Shown: in pieces, positions 47,877-60,048 of the stretch
How positions within the stretch are numbered: the stretch's first letter is position 1
Layout: the number at the start of each line of letters is the position of its first letter
Assembly (NCBI RefSeq): GCF_022539315.1
Contig: NC_066316.1
Coordinates: 100,124,179 to 100,188,178 of the forward strand
Direction of reading: 5' to 3'
DNA from: Serinus canaria
Lineage: Eukaryota > Chordata > Aves > Passeriformes > Fringillidae
Length of the DNA stretch: 64,000 bases
Position numbers and translations under genes: made by a program
Notes under the pieces: generated by a model
Databases searched by the model: none
What the model was told of the DNA's origin: nothing
Seen by the model: only the letters and a program-made list of their open reading frames with translations

Positions 47877-50504
47877 ATATCATTATCCCAGATTGTTTTT
47901 GCAGCTAATTAACAAAACAGACATTCATGAGACATGATTGATCCTACCTACTTTGTAGTAGGTAGAAACAAGAATCCTGCCCAGGCCATACCCCTTTTTC
48001 TCTGTGTAAGAGAGTGGGTCTGGAAAGTGTGCCTGGAGAGTCAACTCTGGAGTAAAAATCTCCTGCAGTTAAACACATCTGACCACAAGTCTCACTGCAA
48101 AGTTCAGCAACAGACACATACTTTGAATTTTTGCTTTGGTGTTGTTTTTCTCTTGAAGTGTCTGGTTTCTTCTTCTGGGCCTAAAACCCACACTTTATTG
48201 AATTTCAGCAAAGGTAGACAAAAATGTTGATTTCTGTTATTAAAAATACAGCAAAATTTCATATTATTTTCTTGGGAAAGTAAAATGGTAGTATATACCT
48301 ATGTTTCCTTGTTTATCTGTAATTTCTGAGAAAAAGCAGAAAGGTGGTAGAATACTGGAAGTGACTCAGTAAAAAATATTTAAAATTTCCTCTGTCATTT
48401 ATATCACAATGTGGTTGCATAAAGCAGAAAAAGCATTGTAAAGAAAATTCTCAGAGGCAGAAATAAAAAAAGCCTAGTAAAATTTAAAATTATAAAGCCT
48501 GCCTTTTTCCATGATAAGGAAATCTTGTGCTCTGGATGTCAATCAGTTCTACCTGTCCCTAAATATGATACAGATTACAGTTTACAATGCTCACTGGCAT
48601 TAAGACACAGCAAAGAGTTAAGCTTGGTCCTAAAATGCTATTAAGGTAGCATCATATGAATTAGAGAAAAATGTCAATTTTAATTAAAATGTATTGGACA
48701 ACCCATCTCTATAGAACATAAGCATATTTGACAACTTTGATTAGGGCTTTTCTGTGGGAAAATGCCAGCTTTCAGTTTCATGTGTGCTGCATTTGGAGGT
48801 CAAACAAGGATTTATCACTTGAGTGAAATCATCACTGTTGCACTGTCATCTGGAAGGATGTGACAAAGTGCAATGACATTTACAAACCTTTTGATTGCCA
48901 GGGATGATTAGGTGCTCTGATCAGGCAGAGGAATGTATATTGTTTCTTTGTAGGAACTGTAAAAGAGGCAGTCATCAGATCCTGTGTGCTTAATAGAAAG
49001 GAGTATAATAAAAGTGAAATATCAAATCTAGAAATATCAGAAACAAGGTCCAAGGCACAAACTTTCTTTGCCTGCTTTTTCAATACTTAGAACCATAAGC
49101 AGAGCGTGGAATAAGTTGATTATAAAACTGTAATGTATATATTAACTTTCTACAAATCTGTTTAATCACATGCCACTCAAGGAGATCAAACCTCATGGAT
49201 ACATGGTAAAACTTTGTTTCAAGTTTAGCTACTTGTATGAGATTTATCTGTTGACAATTTATGCACTTAAGGCAGCAGCTCAACACCTCCTGGGTGCTCC
49301 TTTCCCAGTTCACTGCAGATTACCTATTTACTGTCCTGGTCACCAGTCAAACATGAATTATTAAAGTTATTAGATAAACAGGAATATGGCACAAACTTCC
49401 TCTGAATCATGGTCAAGCTCCCAGTGTATATCCTCAAACCATTTTGCATTCCTGTGGGAAATTTATTTTTAAAAGTATTTGTGCCTTCGGAATAAAGGCC
49501 ATACATAACTGTGCTGGCACCTTGGAATTTTCTGCTTGTTTATCTACAAGGAATACATTTTCTCATGGTTGACCTGAGAATTTCAAAATGTATGAGGCTC
49601 ATCTCAAAGTGCAAAATAGAGAAGACATATTCCTCCTACTTCACCCCCACAAATGTGAAGTTAATTTATCTAACGCATGACAGCAGAAATAGTATTTGCA
49701 TCAATATATATGGGTATATTACTTCAAATGTAACAATAATACACTTGTATGTGTTTTTCCCTCTGATGAAAGAATTACAAGTGTCAATCATATTTCTAAA
49801 TACATAAATAGAACCTAGTACATAAGATAGAATGAATGCACTACAACTATTTTTAGCTTTCAGTAGAATTAGATTTTTTTTTTCCAAATGATTACAAGCT
49901 GCTTTTATATAGTGGGACTGAGTGGTACCATCTGCCTCCTAAAAAAAGTTTTTATTATTTTGCACCCATAGACATCTTACAGCAGCAGCTCTGCAATTAC
50001 ATGGTGATTAATGAGTTGTCCAGTTTTAAAAGAACTAGGTTTGCAGAAAGCAATGTACCAGTTGTACCTCTATCGAGATGTTTTGTGCAGATGGTGCACT
50101 GTTTGCTAGAAAGTATAGGTAAATAGGAGACTGGTCATAATTAATGAAAAATGGACCAAAATCCTTAAAATTTTAAAAGAGAGAATGTGATGCAACTTTT
50201 CTTTTAGAAAGATGAAAGAAGAAAATAAAGTTCTACAGCAACTGAATATAGATGAAACCTTTGAAAGCAATGTAGGTTTCAGTCTTTTTGTATTTTCCAG
50301 GTGGATCTTTTCTTTTGTAATGTCTGCAGTGTTAATCATTGTAGAGGTTCAAAGCTATTTCATTACAATTTAAGTACAAAGGGTGAGATAATCTAACAAA
50401 ATTTTACCAATTTCTTTGAAAGAGATATCTCTCAAGAGACATTATCTGCATCAATATGAAAAAAATTACAACAGTGATAACAGAAGCATTTTTTCCCTTT
50501 TTTG
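47877..50504. other. Unique AT-rich non-coding sequence
   Basis: No gene or interspersed repeat supported. The 98-codon frames at 47934-48230 and 49511-49807 have no domain or coding bias. Confidence 0.55.
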
Positions 50505-50575
50505 TATCACAGAGTGACAGAATCACAGAATGGATTATTTTGCCATAGATGATCTCTCCAACCCAGATGGATGCT
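50505..50575 (-). mobile_element. CR1 LINE 3'-terminal scrap, antisense
   Basis: ATCACAGAGTGACAGAATCACAGAATGGATTATTTTG, then GATGATCTCTCCAACCC, reads as the antisense CR1 terminus. The doubled ACAGAATCACAGAATGG is what remains of the terminal octamer repeats. Recognisable similarity stops after about 70 bp. Confidence 0.65.
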
Positions 50576-50790
50576 CATTCACATTATTTCCTGGTTTTCA
50601 GATTCCAGGCCCTCATACCTGTTTATAAAGGCACTTGGGGAGGTGAGGTACCTTGGGGGGTTTCAGCAGCCACCCTGAGCAGGAATCCATTTCCACTCCC
50701 CTCCAAGGCAGAGGTCCCCTCCTTCTGCCTGGTGGGGAATAGATGGTGGGTCCATTTGTGTAAGGCATAGCAGAGTGTGGCTTCACAAGC
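50576..50790. other. GC-elevated segment next to the CR1 scrap
   Basis: About 200 bp richer in G and C than the flanks (GGGGAGGTGAGGTACCTTGG, CATTTCCACTCCCCTCC). It carries the 73-codon frame 50549-50770, without any recognised domain. It may be diverged CR1 or another repeat, but I cannot place it. Confidence 0.3.
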
Positions 50791-53452
50791 TTGAGAGAAA
50801 GAATGCAGATGGAGCAGTCAAACAGAAAATTTCAAATATATTGGGTTAAGATTGATAGTTCAGTGCTGTATATTGAAAATAGAACTCTCTGAATAGTCAA
50901 TATATAATTTAGAAGCTTGGTTGAGTTTAAATTTGTTCTAATTAATAAATTTTCAAAAGTATCTAGTCATTAGGACAGATGACATTCTATTGTTTCTGTT
51001 CTCTGCTTGAGAAAATAATTTTTTCAGTGACCATTTGGAACCTCCTTAGCTTTTTTTGAGCTTTCCCACTTAAAGAGATGTTCTTTCTAATGCCTTACAA
51101 TCATCACTTCATGGCAATCTTTAGGGCTGGCTTGGACAAATTGGGTGCTATTAGTGTCTGAGCCATAAAGACCCATGTCATATAAAGTCAGAACTGCTTG
51201 CCTTAAGTTTGTATTCAGACAGTTTAAACACCAGCTGCTCACTGCTATAGGTGATATATAGTTTATTTCTCTTTCCATCACAATCCCTAATACTTCTTAG
51301 GAGGGCAGTCTGAGGAATTATGGCCATTAATATAAATAAATTCAAAGCAAAGATTAGCACAGAAAATTTCTGTGCTTGTGCCAGAAAACATTGGCAAAGC
51401 CCTGTGATTTAAAATACCTTCTTGACAGCTTTGATTATAATTAAATCATAGACATATGGGAGGGGAATAACTTAATGTCATTTAAGCAAAGAGAAATTTT
51501 AGAACCAAAGAAACAGGAAAGTTCTTTCTTAATTGAAGGTCACTTTTCTTCTTTCTCTGCCATTCTTTGCAGTTTTGTAACTGATCCAGCAATGTAATCA
51601 GTAATTTATTGATGGTGTTTTTTTCTGATGAGAAAAAATAAAGATTCCAAAAAGGATTGTTTAAAAAAGGATTTTTATTTTCTTCATACTCTTGAATTAT
51701 AGTAAATTATATTTATTGGGAATATAGTCAGGATATCCAAGAAAATAAAACCTGCTTACCATATTGGAATACTCTCTGGATTTATTGCTTGATCAGCAGT
51801 TTCTTGAAAACATTCCACCTGTTACAGGTGATTATAACAGCAAGGATATGGCCTGATTGCCTCTGGGTATAAAGTGTCATTATTGATTCAGTTCTGAGGG
51901 GATTTAAAGTGTCTAGCAATGAGCAGGACAGCTGTGTTGATGACTGTAAAGATTAAAAGGAAAGAATCAATATCTGTTTTAAAACACTGAAGTGTCTAAA
52001 TAATCTGTTATTTTTATTTTCTAGATTACCTTTTATCATGCTGTACAAGAAGCAAAAGTGAGCTTCAGGTGGATAATTTAGCCCCAGTGAGATTTTTCCA
52101 TTTTCCAGTATTTTGAAATGCATTGGTTAACTCTAAATCCTGTTTATCAAGAGATTAAATAGCTAATTCAGCTAGACTGCAGCTTAAAATGTTCAAATCT
52201 TATTTTACCAGTATTCAACACTGAAAACTCAATCCTTGATCTTGCCAAACACAGAAAATTACTACTAAATTCATGCCACAGATATACTTTAAATAAAAAA
52301 TGCTTATAATTTCCTTCAAAAATATTTGAAATAGTGAATTTTGGTCCCTAAGGACTAATCAGCGTGTTTTATTAATGCCACACATCTGCAGTTCTGCTTG
52401 CTAATTTATAGGAAAAATTTTACTCAATAATAGTAGAATAAACCAGAAGAGTCAGTTGAAACTTAAAATGTGGGGGGGAGAAAAGTAATTTTTTCTTCAA
52501 ACTAAGGTGAGGGATAAGATTAGTGCTGAGCATGGAGTGAGATGAATAGTTTAGGGAAAGTAGAGAGAACAGTGGAGCATTATTAGTGGTAAGTAATTTG
52601 GATACAAGAATAAATGTCTAGAGGGGGCATGCCCAAGGAAAATAAGTTTGATTCAGGTTAGGAAGCTAGTTTTGGTAGTTCTGCCTTTACTACCATTGTA
52701 GTTTAAAAGTCAATATTTTGATTTTTAAATCACTTTCATTTTAAATGTCATACTTAAAGTATGCTTAGAAATTTTTCTCATGTCCATTTATTGATACGAG
52801 TGAAGCTAAGAACCAAATCTTCTTTTCTTTGTGTGGGAAGTGAAATTGATGGATTAGGGAGTGTTTAGATGAGACAAATGTCTTACCATGATTTAGCTTT
52901 GCAATAACTACTGCAGACTTTTACCCCTATGTTAAAAAATGGATCAATAACCTTGAAGTGAGAGCAGAGCCAGAGCCAGACACTTTGGCAGTGTGAGCAC
53001 CTGACAAGTCTAAAACCATTCTCTATCTCAGCACAAAACACTTGCACATATATCCATACTGCTATAACATTATCACCAGTCCAGTGTTCACCATTCTTTC
53101 ATGATGTCCTTCAGTGTGTAGCCAAACATAAAAGATCTCACAGAACCACATCTAATTAATTTAATTTTTATGAAAATACATTTAGCATATGCTTTTTAAT
53201 CTTCTTTACTCTTAATGTTGTTTAAAATAGTTGAGGTTTTTTAAAACTCACTGTCATAGATTACTCTAATCTTCTTTTCATACAGGACACCCAGTACTGC
53301 CCCTTGTAATGTGCTGTACTTGACATTTACTTTCTCTGTACCACCCACATAATTTCTGTCAGTATGCATGTCCAGATACATCATCCAACAATCTGATATT
53401 GACCTAAATATTACTGAAATAACACACATTGCAGTGCACATTTTTACTGAGG
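50791..53452. other. Unique AT-rich non-coding sequence
   Basis: About 2.7 kb without a supported gene or repeat. Open frames at 51087-51360 and 53241-53441 on the minus strand are under 70 codons. Confidence 0.6.
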
Positions 53453-53482
53453 TGGGTTTTTTTGTTTGTTTGTTTGTTTTTC
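53453..53482. repeat. (TTTG)n microsatellite
   Basis: Four to five TTTG units flanked by T-runs. Simple repeat. Confidence 0.85.
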
Positions 53483-55358
53483 ACTATTTAATCTTGTACT
53501 GCAAGAAATCAAACCTAGAGCATGACAAATAAATAAAGATGTTATAAACATAGATAACCGAATAATGATGAATTTTTAATCTATTTTTGGTGCAACTCTC
53601 CTACTGGTAGGAACGAACCATAAAATTTTCTCTTTGTTTACAGTTTTGAATTTTGGCATTCTGATGATTCTAATATTGTTAAGGCTGGACTTAAATCATA
53701 CAGTGCAAATCAGGAAAAATCATATTTTTTTTTGACTCATTTATGCTCAGATATTGGCTCCTTTGTTTACTTTCTGAGAAAAGCTGGTAACTGGGACACA
53801 GACCTTTATTATCTGACATCTTCTTCATTTAATGGTTTTTGGTCATTACATTGACCTCAGAAAATAATTTCATAGACGGTTCCTTTGAGGGTCTGCCACA
53901 CTGACACTTCAATCAAATATATGCTCCAAATGGAAAACATGCAGAGAAAAAAAAAAAAAGTAAAGACATAAAAACCCATTATATTTGAGAATAAACTTTT
54001 CATGAAGCATCATTTGATCAATAAAAGGTGATAATTTTGAGTATATAGATAAATAATTAATCCATACTGAAAGGTGTTGAAATTTAAACTGTCTGAATTG
54101 TTTGTTACTTTTTATAGACCAAAGCAATATTTCTACAAAAAAAATTCTGAAGATGCTACATTTTTTCTCTTGGTTGCAAACAAGAAATATGCAAATTTCT
54201 AATACTTGAGTCTGGTTCTGATGCATTTTTAAGATTTAATACATAGGTGGAATCTTCATTAATATACAATTAAACTGCCCAAGTATTAAAATTAATGGGC
54301 TATTCATTTATCCAGAGATAAAGATGATTATAGGTCAGAAGTTATCATTTGACCCAATGGTTATCGAGCTTGACATTGTGATTAATGGGATTTACACACA
54401 AGGGTGGCTAATTGCTGCTTCTGATAAATCCTGTTATGTGCACTTGTCACTAGCCAAGTATTGAAATAAATAGGAGATGATGTACAATTCAGATAAGGAA
54501 TCTTTGGTCAAAGAAACCTGGCTGAAGAAGGAAAAGCAAATACCTCTGGAGTGCATATACCCTGACCCATTTATTATGAGAAGGGTTATATAGTCTACAT
54601 ATATGTTATGATTAAATAAAATTATAACGTTTATAAAGGATGAAAGAAGAAAATATTAAAAATATTTTTTTTAAAAATGCGCTCCTTTAGTTTTCCATGT
54701 TCTGGGATAAGGATACAGGCTACTGAAGAGGAAGAGATGAATATCATTCATGCAAAAAAGGCTCTTACTGAGGACATCCTTGATTACTTTCAGGGTATAA
54801 ATTGTTCTTTGTGTTGATCGCTATCCAAAGTAGAGAAGAAATTATCTACCCTTAAGTAGCTATTCCTCTTTGAAGCCTAGTAATCTAATCTATGGGATTG
54901 AGCAATTTTTAATTAATCAGATAAATCAAATGGACTAGAATACAAAAAAAAAAAAACAAACCAGGAATTAAAGAAAAACTTTTGTTCCTGAGAACATTCA
55001 GATTAGTTAGCAAAAAATTTAAAAGTTTGTTCCTAATATATTTTTCAAACTAGAAGGTGATACACTCTCCTTCTAAAGGCTTGCAGGTAGCAGCTGTTGA
55101 AACAGAGTTTACTCTTGTTCCTTAAAACTTTTTCCTCACTGATCTATAGATTTTTCTCATTTTCTCTTCTGCCTTGTGATAGTTATGGCACATTTTATAC
55201 AGGCAATATTTAACACTAACCAATCCTTGTGTTCTCCAAAAAACTTTACAATGTTATGCGTAGGTGCCTCAAAGCCTGATTCAAGACATGGGTGATGAGT
55301 ACAAGCATATTGCTTTTCTTAATAGTCTGAGTTTAATCTGTCCAAATAATCTGATTTC
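53483..55358. other. Unique AT-rich non-coding sequence
   Basis: No gene supported. The minus-strand frame 53909-54226 (105 codons) is hydrophobic and phenylalanine-rich, typical of chance frames in AT-rich DNA. The stretch 54290-54480 is repeat-free, with several homeobox-type cores (TAATGG, CTAATTG, GATTAATG), and could be conserved non-coding sequence. Confidence 0.5.
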
Positions 55359-55408
55359 AGAGGTTACCTACTAACCTCTTATTTTTTAGAGGTTAGTAGG
55401 TAACCTCT
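55359..55408. repeat. Perfect 21-bp hairpin
   Basis: The left arm 55359-55379 (starting AGAGGTTACCTAC) is the exact reverse complement of the right arm 55388-55408 (starting AGAGGTTAGTAGG). An 8-base T-rich loop (TATTTTTT) separates them. No mismatches exist across 21 pairs. No transposon family is recognised around it. Confidence 0.92.
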
Positions 55409-56163
55409 AAAAACATATCAAAAAGAAATACCATTACTTACATAATTCAAAAATAAATTTGGATCAACAGGGCTTATTAAAGATCCTGATAGATTAATGT
55501 GTTATCCCTATTTTGTAAGCATGGCATAAATCACAAAATTACTAGGATTTCCGTAAAGCATTTGCTGTGCACTTACAAGGAGGTTATTACTCAGACCAAA
55601 AAAGACTGCATTTTTTATATATTTTCCTTTTCTGTTGTGTGCTGATAAGCCATGGCAGGAAATTACTGCAGGAAGGAAAGGTCTATGTAGGACAGTCAAA
55701 TACAGGAACAATTTCACATTGGTAATAATATTTTGTGAAAAGGAAAACTAAATGGTTCTAGAGATACATTTTCAGTAAAGATATCATTAACACCATTGCA
55801 GAAGGTCCCGACAGTGTAGAATACTTCTGAATTTGCTCTTTCACATTATTAACTACATATTAACACATTCCACCATGGGCAAAACCTACAGGAGATAAGT
55901 CAGTTTGGATCTAGTTATGACAATCACATTTGGGATGGAGACTACTGGCACTAAAAGAGCAAACAGCCACAACGCTGTTTCACCTCTCACATGTTGAGAC
56001 AACATCAAGTTCTCACATGAACTTCACAGAAATGTGAGAACTTTACTTCCTAATGGAAGCAAAAGAAGAGTCTCAGCTTCCATAAAACAGAAAATGGAAA
56101 TGTTTCTTGAGGAAAAAACCCCAAAAAAACAAAAACAAAAAACCAAAAAACTTTTAGTCTGTG
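55409..56163. other. Unique non-coding sequence
   Basis: No gene recognised. An imperfect A-rich AAAAC-type run lies at 56115-56152, directly before the CR1 terminus. Confidence 0.55.
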
Positions 56164-56410
56164 ATCACAGAATCATAGGCTGATAGAATGCCTTGGGTTG
56201 GAAGGCACCTTAAATGTCATCAAGCTTAAACCCTCCCTGTTGTGGGCAGGGACACCTTTCCCTAGACCAGGGACTCACAGCTGCATCCAGCCTGGCCTTG
56301 AGCACTTCCAAAGAAAGGGTATCCATGGGGACAAACGTGTCCTGGGGTACACTGGACCAGCCATCCCCCCTGCTCAAGGGAGGGGATTGTCCTGCTCTGC
56401 CCAGGCATGA
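56164..56410 (-). mobile_element. CR1 LINE with 5' inversion
   Basis: The first part (56164 to about 56325) is antisense CR1 3' end: ATCACAGAATCATAGGCTGA, CTTGGGTTGGAAGGCACCTT, TGTGGGCAGGGACACCTTTC, then GGCCTTGAGCACTTCC. From about 56331 the sequence changes to sense CR1 coding-region sequence: AAACGTGTCCTGGGGTACAC, CAAGGGAGGGGATTGTCCTG, CTCTGCCCAGG. It aligns with 10760-10833 of the longer copy (AAACGTGTCCTGGGCTGCAT, GAGGGAGGGGATTCTGCCCT). About 380 bp of CR1 are missing between the two parts. This head-to-head arrangement is the pattern left by twin priming during LINE insertion. Overlapping short frames are artefacts. Confidence 0.72.
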
Positions 56411-56692
56411 AGACTTGAGGCTACCAGTGAAATTGTTGCTACATTCCTTAAAAGAGATCCTGTGTCCTGTGAATTTTACTAAGTTTTTAAAAGGTATGAA
56501 CTTATCTACTTAAAAATAAAATGTTTTCAAAAGAAATCACTCAGTCTGTTTGTCATAGTAGAGACAAAAGTCTAGAGTTTACATTGTATACCTCTTCAGT
56601 AAAATATAATGCCTTTCTCAAATTTAGACTGCTTATATCTGTAATATATAAAAACATTATATTTTTAATATATGTCTATAAAAATAAATAAG

Positions 56693-56695
<3 letters not shown>
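56411..56695. other. Short unique spacer
   Basis: No feature seen apart from AT-rich sequence. Confidence 0.5.

Positions 56696-56735
<40 letters not shown>
56696..56735. repeat. Compound (AT)n(AC)n microsatellite
   Basis: About fourteen AT units followed by about six AC units. Structure is similar to the 4.29-kb compound repeat. Confidence 0.92.
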
Positions 56736-57753
56736 TTGGTTACTAATTCAGTAATTTTGCTATTAATACAATTATATGTGCCCTTGCTTTGCTCTTGCTC
56801 TTGAGTCTCCTAGCAGGTTTTCATCTCTACTTTGTATGCAGTTATTACATGAATAATGCAGAAGCAATTTTTTTAGTGTGATATCTTGACAAAAATGAGT
56901 TTGTTCAACTGTAGTAACAACACAGTGCTGGCAGCCAGTAATTTCATGAGAGACTTTTATTGCTACCAGGGGAAAGAGAAGTGGATAATCAGTACCCTAA
57001 GGGAAATATATTAGTACTATAATTCAATTCCTAAGTGACCTGGCAATTAATAACCAATAATGATGAGGGCCAAAGAGCAAAAGAATAAGATATGCTGTAA
57101 ATTATTTCATGAACAGTCTGTGTGAGAAAGGGCACAGTTCTCAGACATCTTATAGGCCAGCAGGGAATTCTTTAATACTCCTGTCTGTAGGTGTACTCTG
57201 CTAATGAAAAAAAAAATATAGCCTTCATCCTCTAATGATGACAAAATGATTACATAAATAATCATTTCTCATGGCTGAAATATGCAAAACTCATCATTTT
57301 AAGCAAAATAGGGCTCACTAACACCTACATTTGCAGAAATTTTGGTATGCCTTAGGGATAGAAATATGAAAGATAGATTATCATGCAATTTAATACACAG
57401 TAAAAGAAAAAGACAAGAAGTAATCTCTGTCAACATAAGCACAGAATAATATAATGTAATAGCAAATTATTAAGAAGGGAAAAAAACTGAGTTAATATTG
57501 GGAAAACAGATTTTCCTACACAAACATGTGCTTTATTGTTACTCTTGGATTTTCCTTTTTTTTCCTTTTGTTTTTTAAGCTTATCCTTAAATATCTGCTC
57601 ATAAGATTTAAGATTGTCTCACGAGTGGGCTCACCTTGACACTTAAATATTCATATAAAATCAAGTATCAATACAGTCAAGCTGCTTATCCATTAAAAAA
57701 CAGAAAAAACAAATATAGAAAAATATTTAAAAAAACATAGCCACAAACATCTA
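56736..57753. other. Unique AT-rich non-coding sequence
   Basis: No gene or repeat family recognised. Confidence 0.55.
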
Positions 57754-57822
57754 CACAGAATCAGTTAGGTTGGAAAAGACCTTTAATATCGAGTCCAGTC
57801 GTAGACCTAACAGTGTCAAAGG
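57754..57822 (-). mobile_element. CR1 LINE 3'-terminal scrap, antisense
   Basis: ACACAGAATCAGTTAGGTTG, then GAAAAGACCTTTAATATCGA and GTCCAGTC match the antisense of a CR1 3' end of the 'AGGTTGGAAAAGACCT' type. About 70 bp remain. It is similar in type to the 4.83-kb copy. Confidence 0.75.
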
Positions 57823-58169
57823 GTAAAGACTGCTAAAAAATATAGAAATACTTACTTTTGATAGTGCAAAACCATTTTTTATAAGAATGCATAAAAATAT
57901 AATAAATAAGCTGTATATATAAATAGTTGAGTATAAAATAAATCTTAATGTTACAATATCATAACAAAAAAAATGACCTTAAAAATATGGATCATTTAAG
58001 TAATGCAGGCATGAAGCAAGCAAGAAGGCTAAACATTCTGAAAAGCATTTCCAAATAGTTGAAATTAAGGAATTTTTAAAATTGTGATTATACAGAACCA
58101 AGGTATTTACCTGGGAAAATTATGGATTTATGCAGACATTTAGCACAAATTCCAAGCAGTAGAAAGTAG
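57823..58169. other. Unique AT-rich spacer
   Basis: No feature seen. Confidence 0.5.
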
Positions 58170-58291
58170 CAGTAAAAAGTAGAAAAGCAATATTGTTCAG
58201 CAATAGCAAAAATATTTCTATATTATCAACACTGTTTTCTGGATAAATCCACAACATAGCCCTAGACCAGCCACTGTGAAGAAAATTAACT
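58170..58291 (+). mobile_element. 3' tail fragment of the 42.78-kb LTR family
   Basis: GTTCAGCAATAGCAAAAATA, then TATTATCAACACTGTTTTCT, GGATAAATCCACAACATAGC, CCTAGACCAGCCACTGTGAA and GAAAATTAACT correspond to the last ~120 bp of the LTR at 42776-43358 (compare 43240-43342). The upstream part of the LTR is absent. Divergence is high, so this is an older, largely deleted copy. Confidence 0.75.
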
Positions 58292-59483
58292 AAGAAAATT
58301 AATTACTTACACTAGCCTAAGATCTCAAGACTGCAATTTGGAATTTTGTCAATGTGAACAATGTCTGGAACATGAGTAAGGCTTGAGTTATAACATAAAT
58401 GGTTTTACTGTTTAGAAAAGTAGTGGCTATTCTCAATTAGCATTTTATTTCTGCTCTTCTACTTTAATCATGTACCTCTACATTTCTGCAGTGACAAGTA
58501 TGTAGAAGAAAACTAATATACCTGTAATTTCTTAATCTTCTTATACATTCACAATAATAAAATTAAATTGTTCATGCTGCTTTTCAGATGTTGGATGTTT
58601 TAAGGTGTTTTACAAAGTAATGAATTAAAAAGTCAGTAGTGCTGTGCCCTGTAGGCAAATAGAGCTTTTATTATGTTACAACAATTGTTCACACACACAT
58701 GTAGAATTTCAACCTGATTTTATACTGAGAGCATGAATGAAGAGGACACTGAGGTTATTCTCTACTCATTTTGTGCAGTTCCAAAAGCTCTAAAAATTTT
58801 ACCTAAATAGACAAAGACATACAAGGCAAAAAGAACAGCTATAGATGAAGAAACTAGCAATGGCTACATTTTCCTGATTTTATACCACCAGAACTAGTTA
58901 ATCTAAAGCCTTTGTTGGCATTGTGATTTGTCAATATGGAAAAATTGTGTAATCACAGAAAAAAAATGTTCTACAGCATTCACATTTGGTTTGCAAATTA
59001 CCATATCCAAATTTATCAGAAATATACAACAACTATTGTAAGTATATTAATTAAGTACTAGTGTAGATCTGAAAAAATAATTTATTCAGTGCCCCTTTGG
59101 CCATATTTATCATGCTAATTCCGTCTGATCCTTTTTTGGCTATTTCTCAGTTTGATTATTTTTCTTTCAACTGTGAATTGAAATATTACTTCTGCTACAT
59201 CATCTCATTGAGAAGTGATTTACATAAGAAACTAAACTTATTCTTTCTTTTTAAACAGGAGATTTAAGTCCAGATTTAAAGGGAAGGCCCTTCAGCAAGG
59301 GGAAGTAGTGTTTAATTGAAGATGTCCCCAAACAGTCTGCTATAGAAAGGCCTTTTAAATTATGTTGATTTATCTGATTCTTTCTTCTTGCTAATGTAGT
59401 AATTTTGAGCTAGTCAGCCACTCACAGCTAGCTTTACAGCCTTAGTTTTCCAGTCTTTGCAATATCATTTTACCTCATTCCTG
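58292..59483. other. Unique AT-rich non-coding sequence
   Basis: About 1.2 kb with no gene or recognised repeat. Confidence 0.55.
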
Positions 59484-59627
59484 TTCAAAGCAGGGTCACC
59501 TCAAGCTGGTTTTTTAGGAGAATTTTCTTTTGAGTTTTGAAAATCTCCATGGAAGAAGACACCAAAACTTCACCAGCAGAATATTTCAGTGTTCAATCAC
59601 CCACACAGTAAAACATTTTTCTTAATT
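59484..59627 (-). mobile_element. CR1 LINE internal 3' fragment, antisense
   Basis: GTTCAAAGCAGGGTCACCTC, then TTTTGAAAATCTCCATGGAA, ACTTCACCAGCAGAATATTT, CAGTGTTCAATCACCC and ACAGTAAAACATTTTTCTTA follow the antisense CR1 3' region upstream of its terminus. The terminal octamer repeats are not present, so this piece was cut at both ends. Confidence 0.75.
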
Positions 59628-59817
59628 TGGGGTAATGAAGGTTACTGAAGAAGACAGGAGATAATGGAGAACCTAGAGAAAACCTATTACACAGAAAAAT
59701 GAGTATACAGGACAATCAAAAGGTGAAATAGAGATGGGGATACTGAGCAGCCATGAGATGAAAGTGGCAACACTACAATAAGGTGGCATTTAGTGTGAAA
59801 AAATTAAACAAGAAGAA
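59628..59817. other. Short unique spacer
   Basis: Repeat-free AT-rich sequence without an open frame. Confidence 0.5.
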
Positions 59818-59899
59818 ATTAACCTTTAATTCTTAATGCTCCTGACCAACACAGGTAATGCATTAACCTTTAATTCTTAATGCTCCTGAACAACACAGA
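59818..59899. repeat. 44-bp tandem duplication
   Basis: The segment ATTAACCTTTAATTCTTAAT, then GCTCCTGACCAACACAG, occurs twice, 44 bp apart, with one clear substitution (ACC/AAC) before the copies diverge. It is probably a recent local duplication. Confidence 0.92.
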
Positions 59900-60048
59900 A
59901 AAGGAATTTTCTTCCTCAAAATTGATTGACATAAAAAATTATGCTTGGGAAATTTTCAAGACGTTATTATAAAATGGAATAGTTTGGAATTTTATGGTCT
60001 GTTTTATTATAGCCCAGATAGTGTCAGTATCAAAGTTTCATTTTCTGG

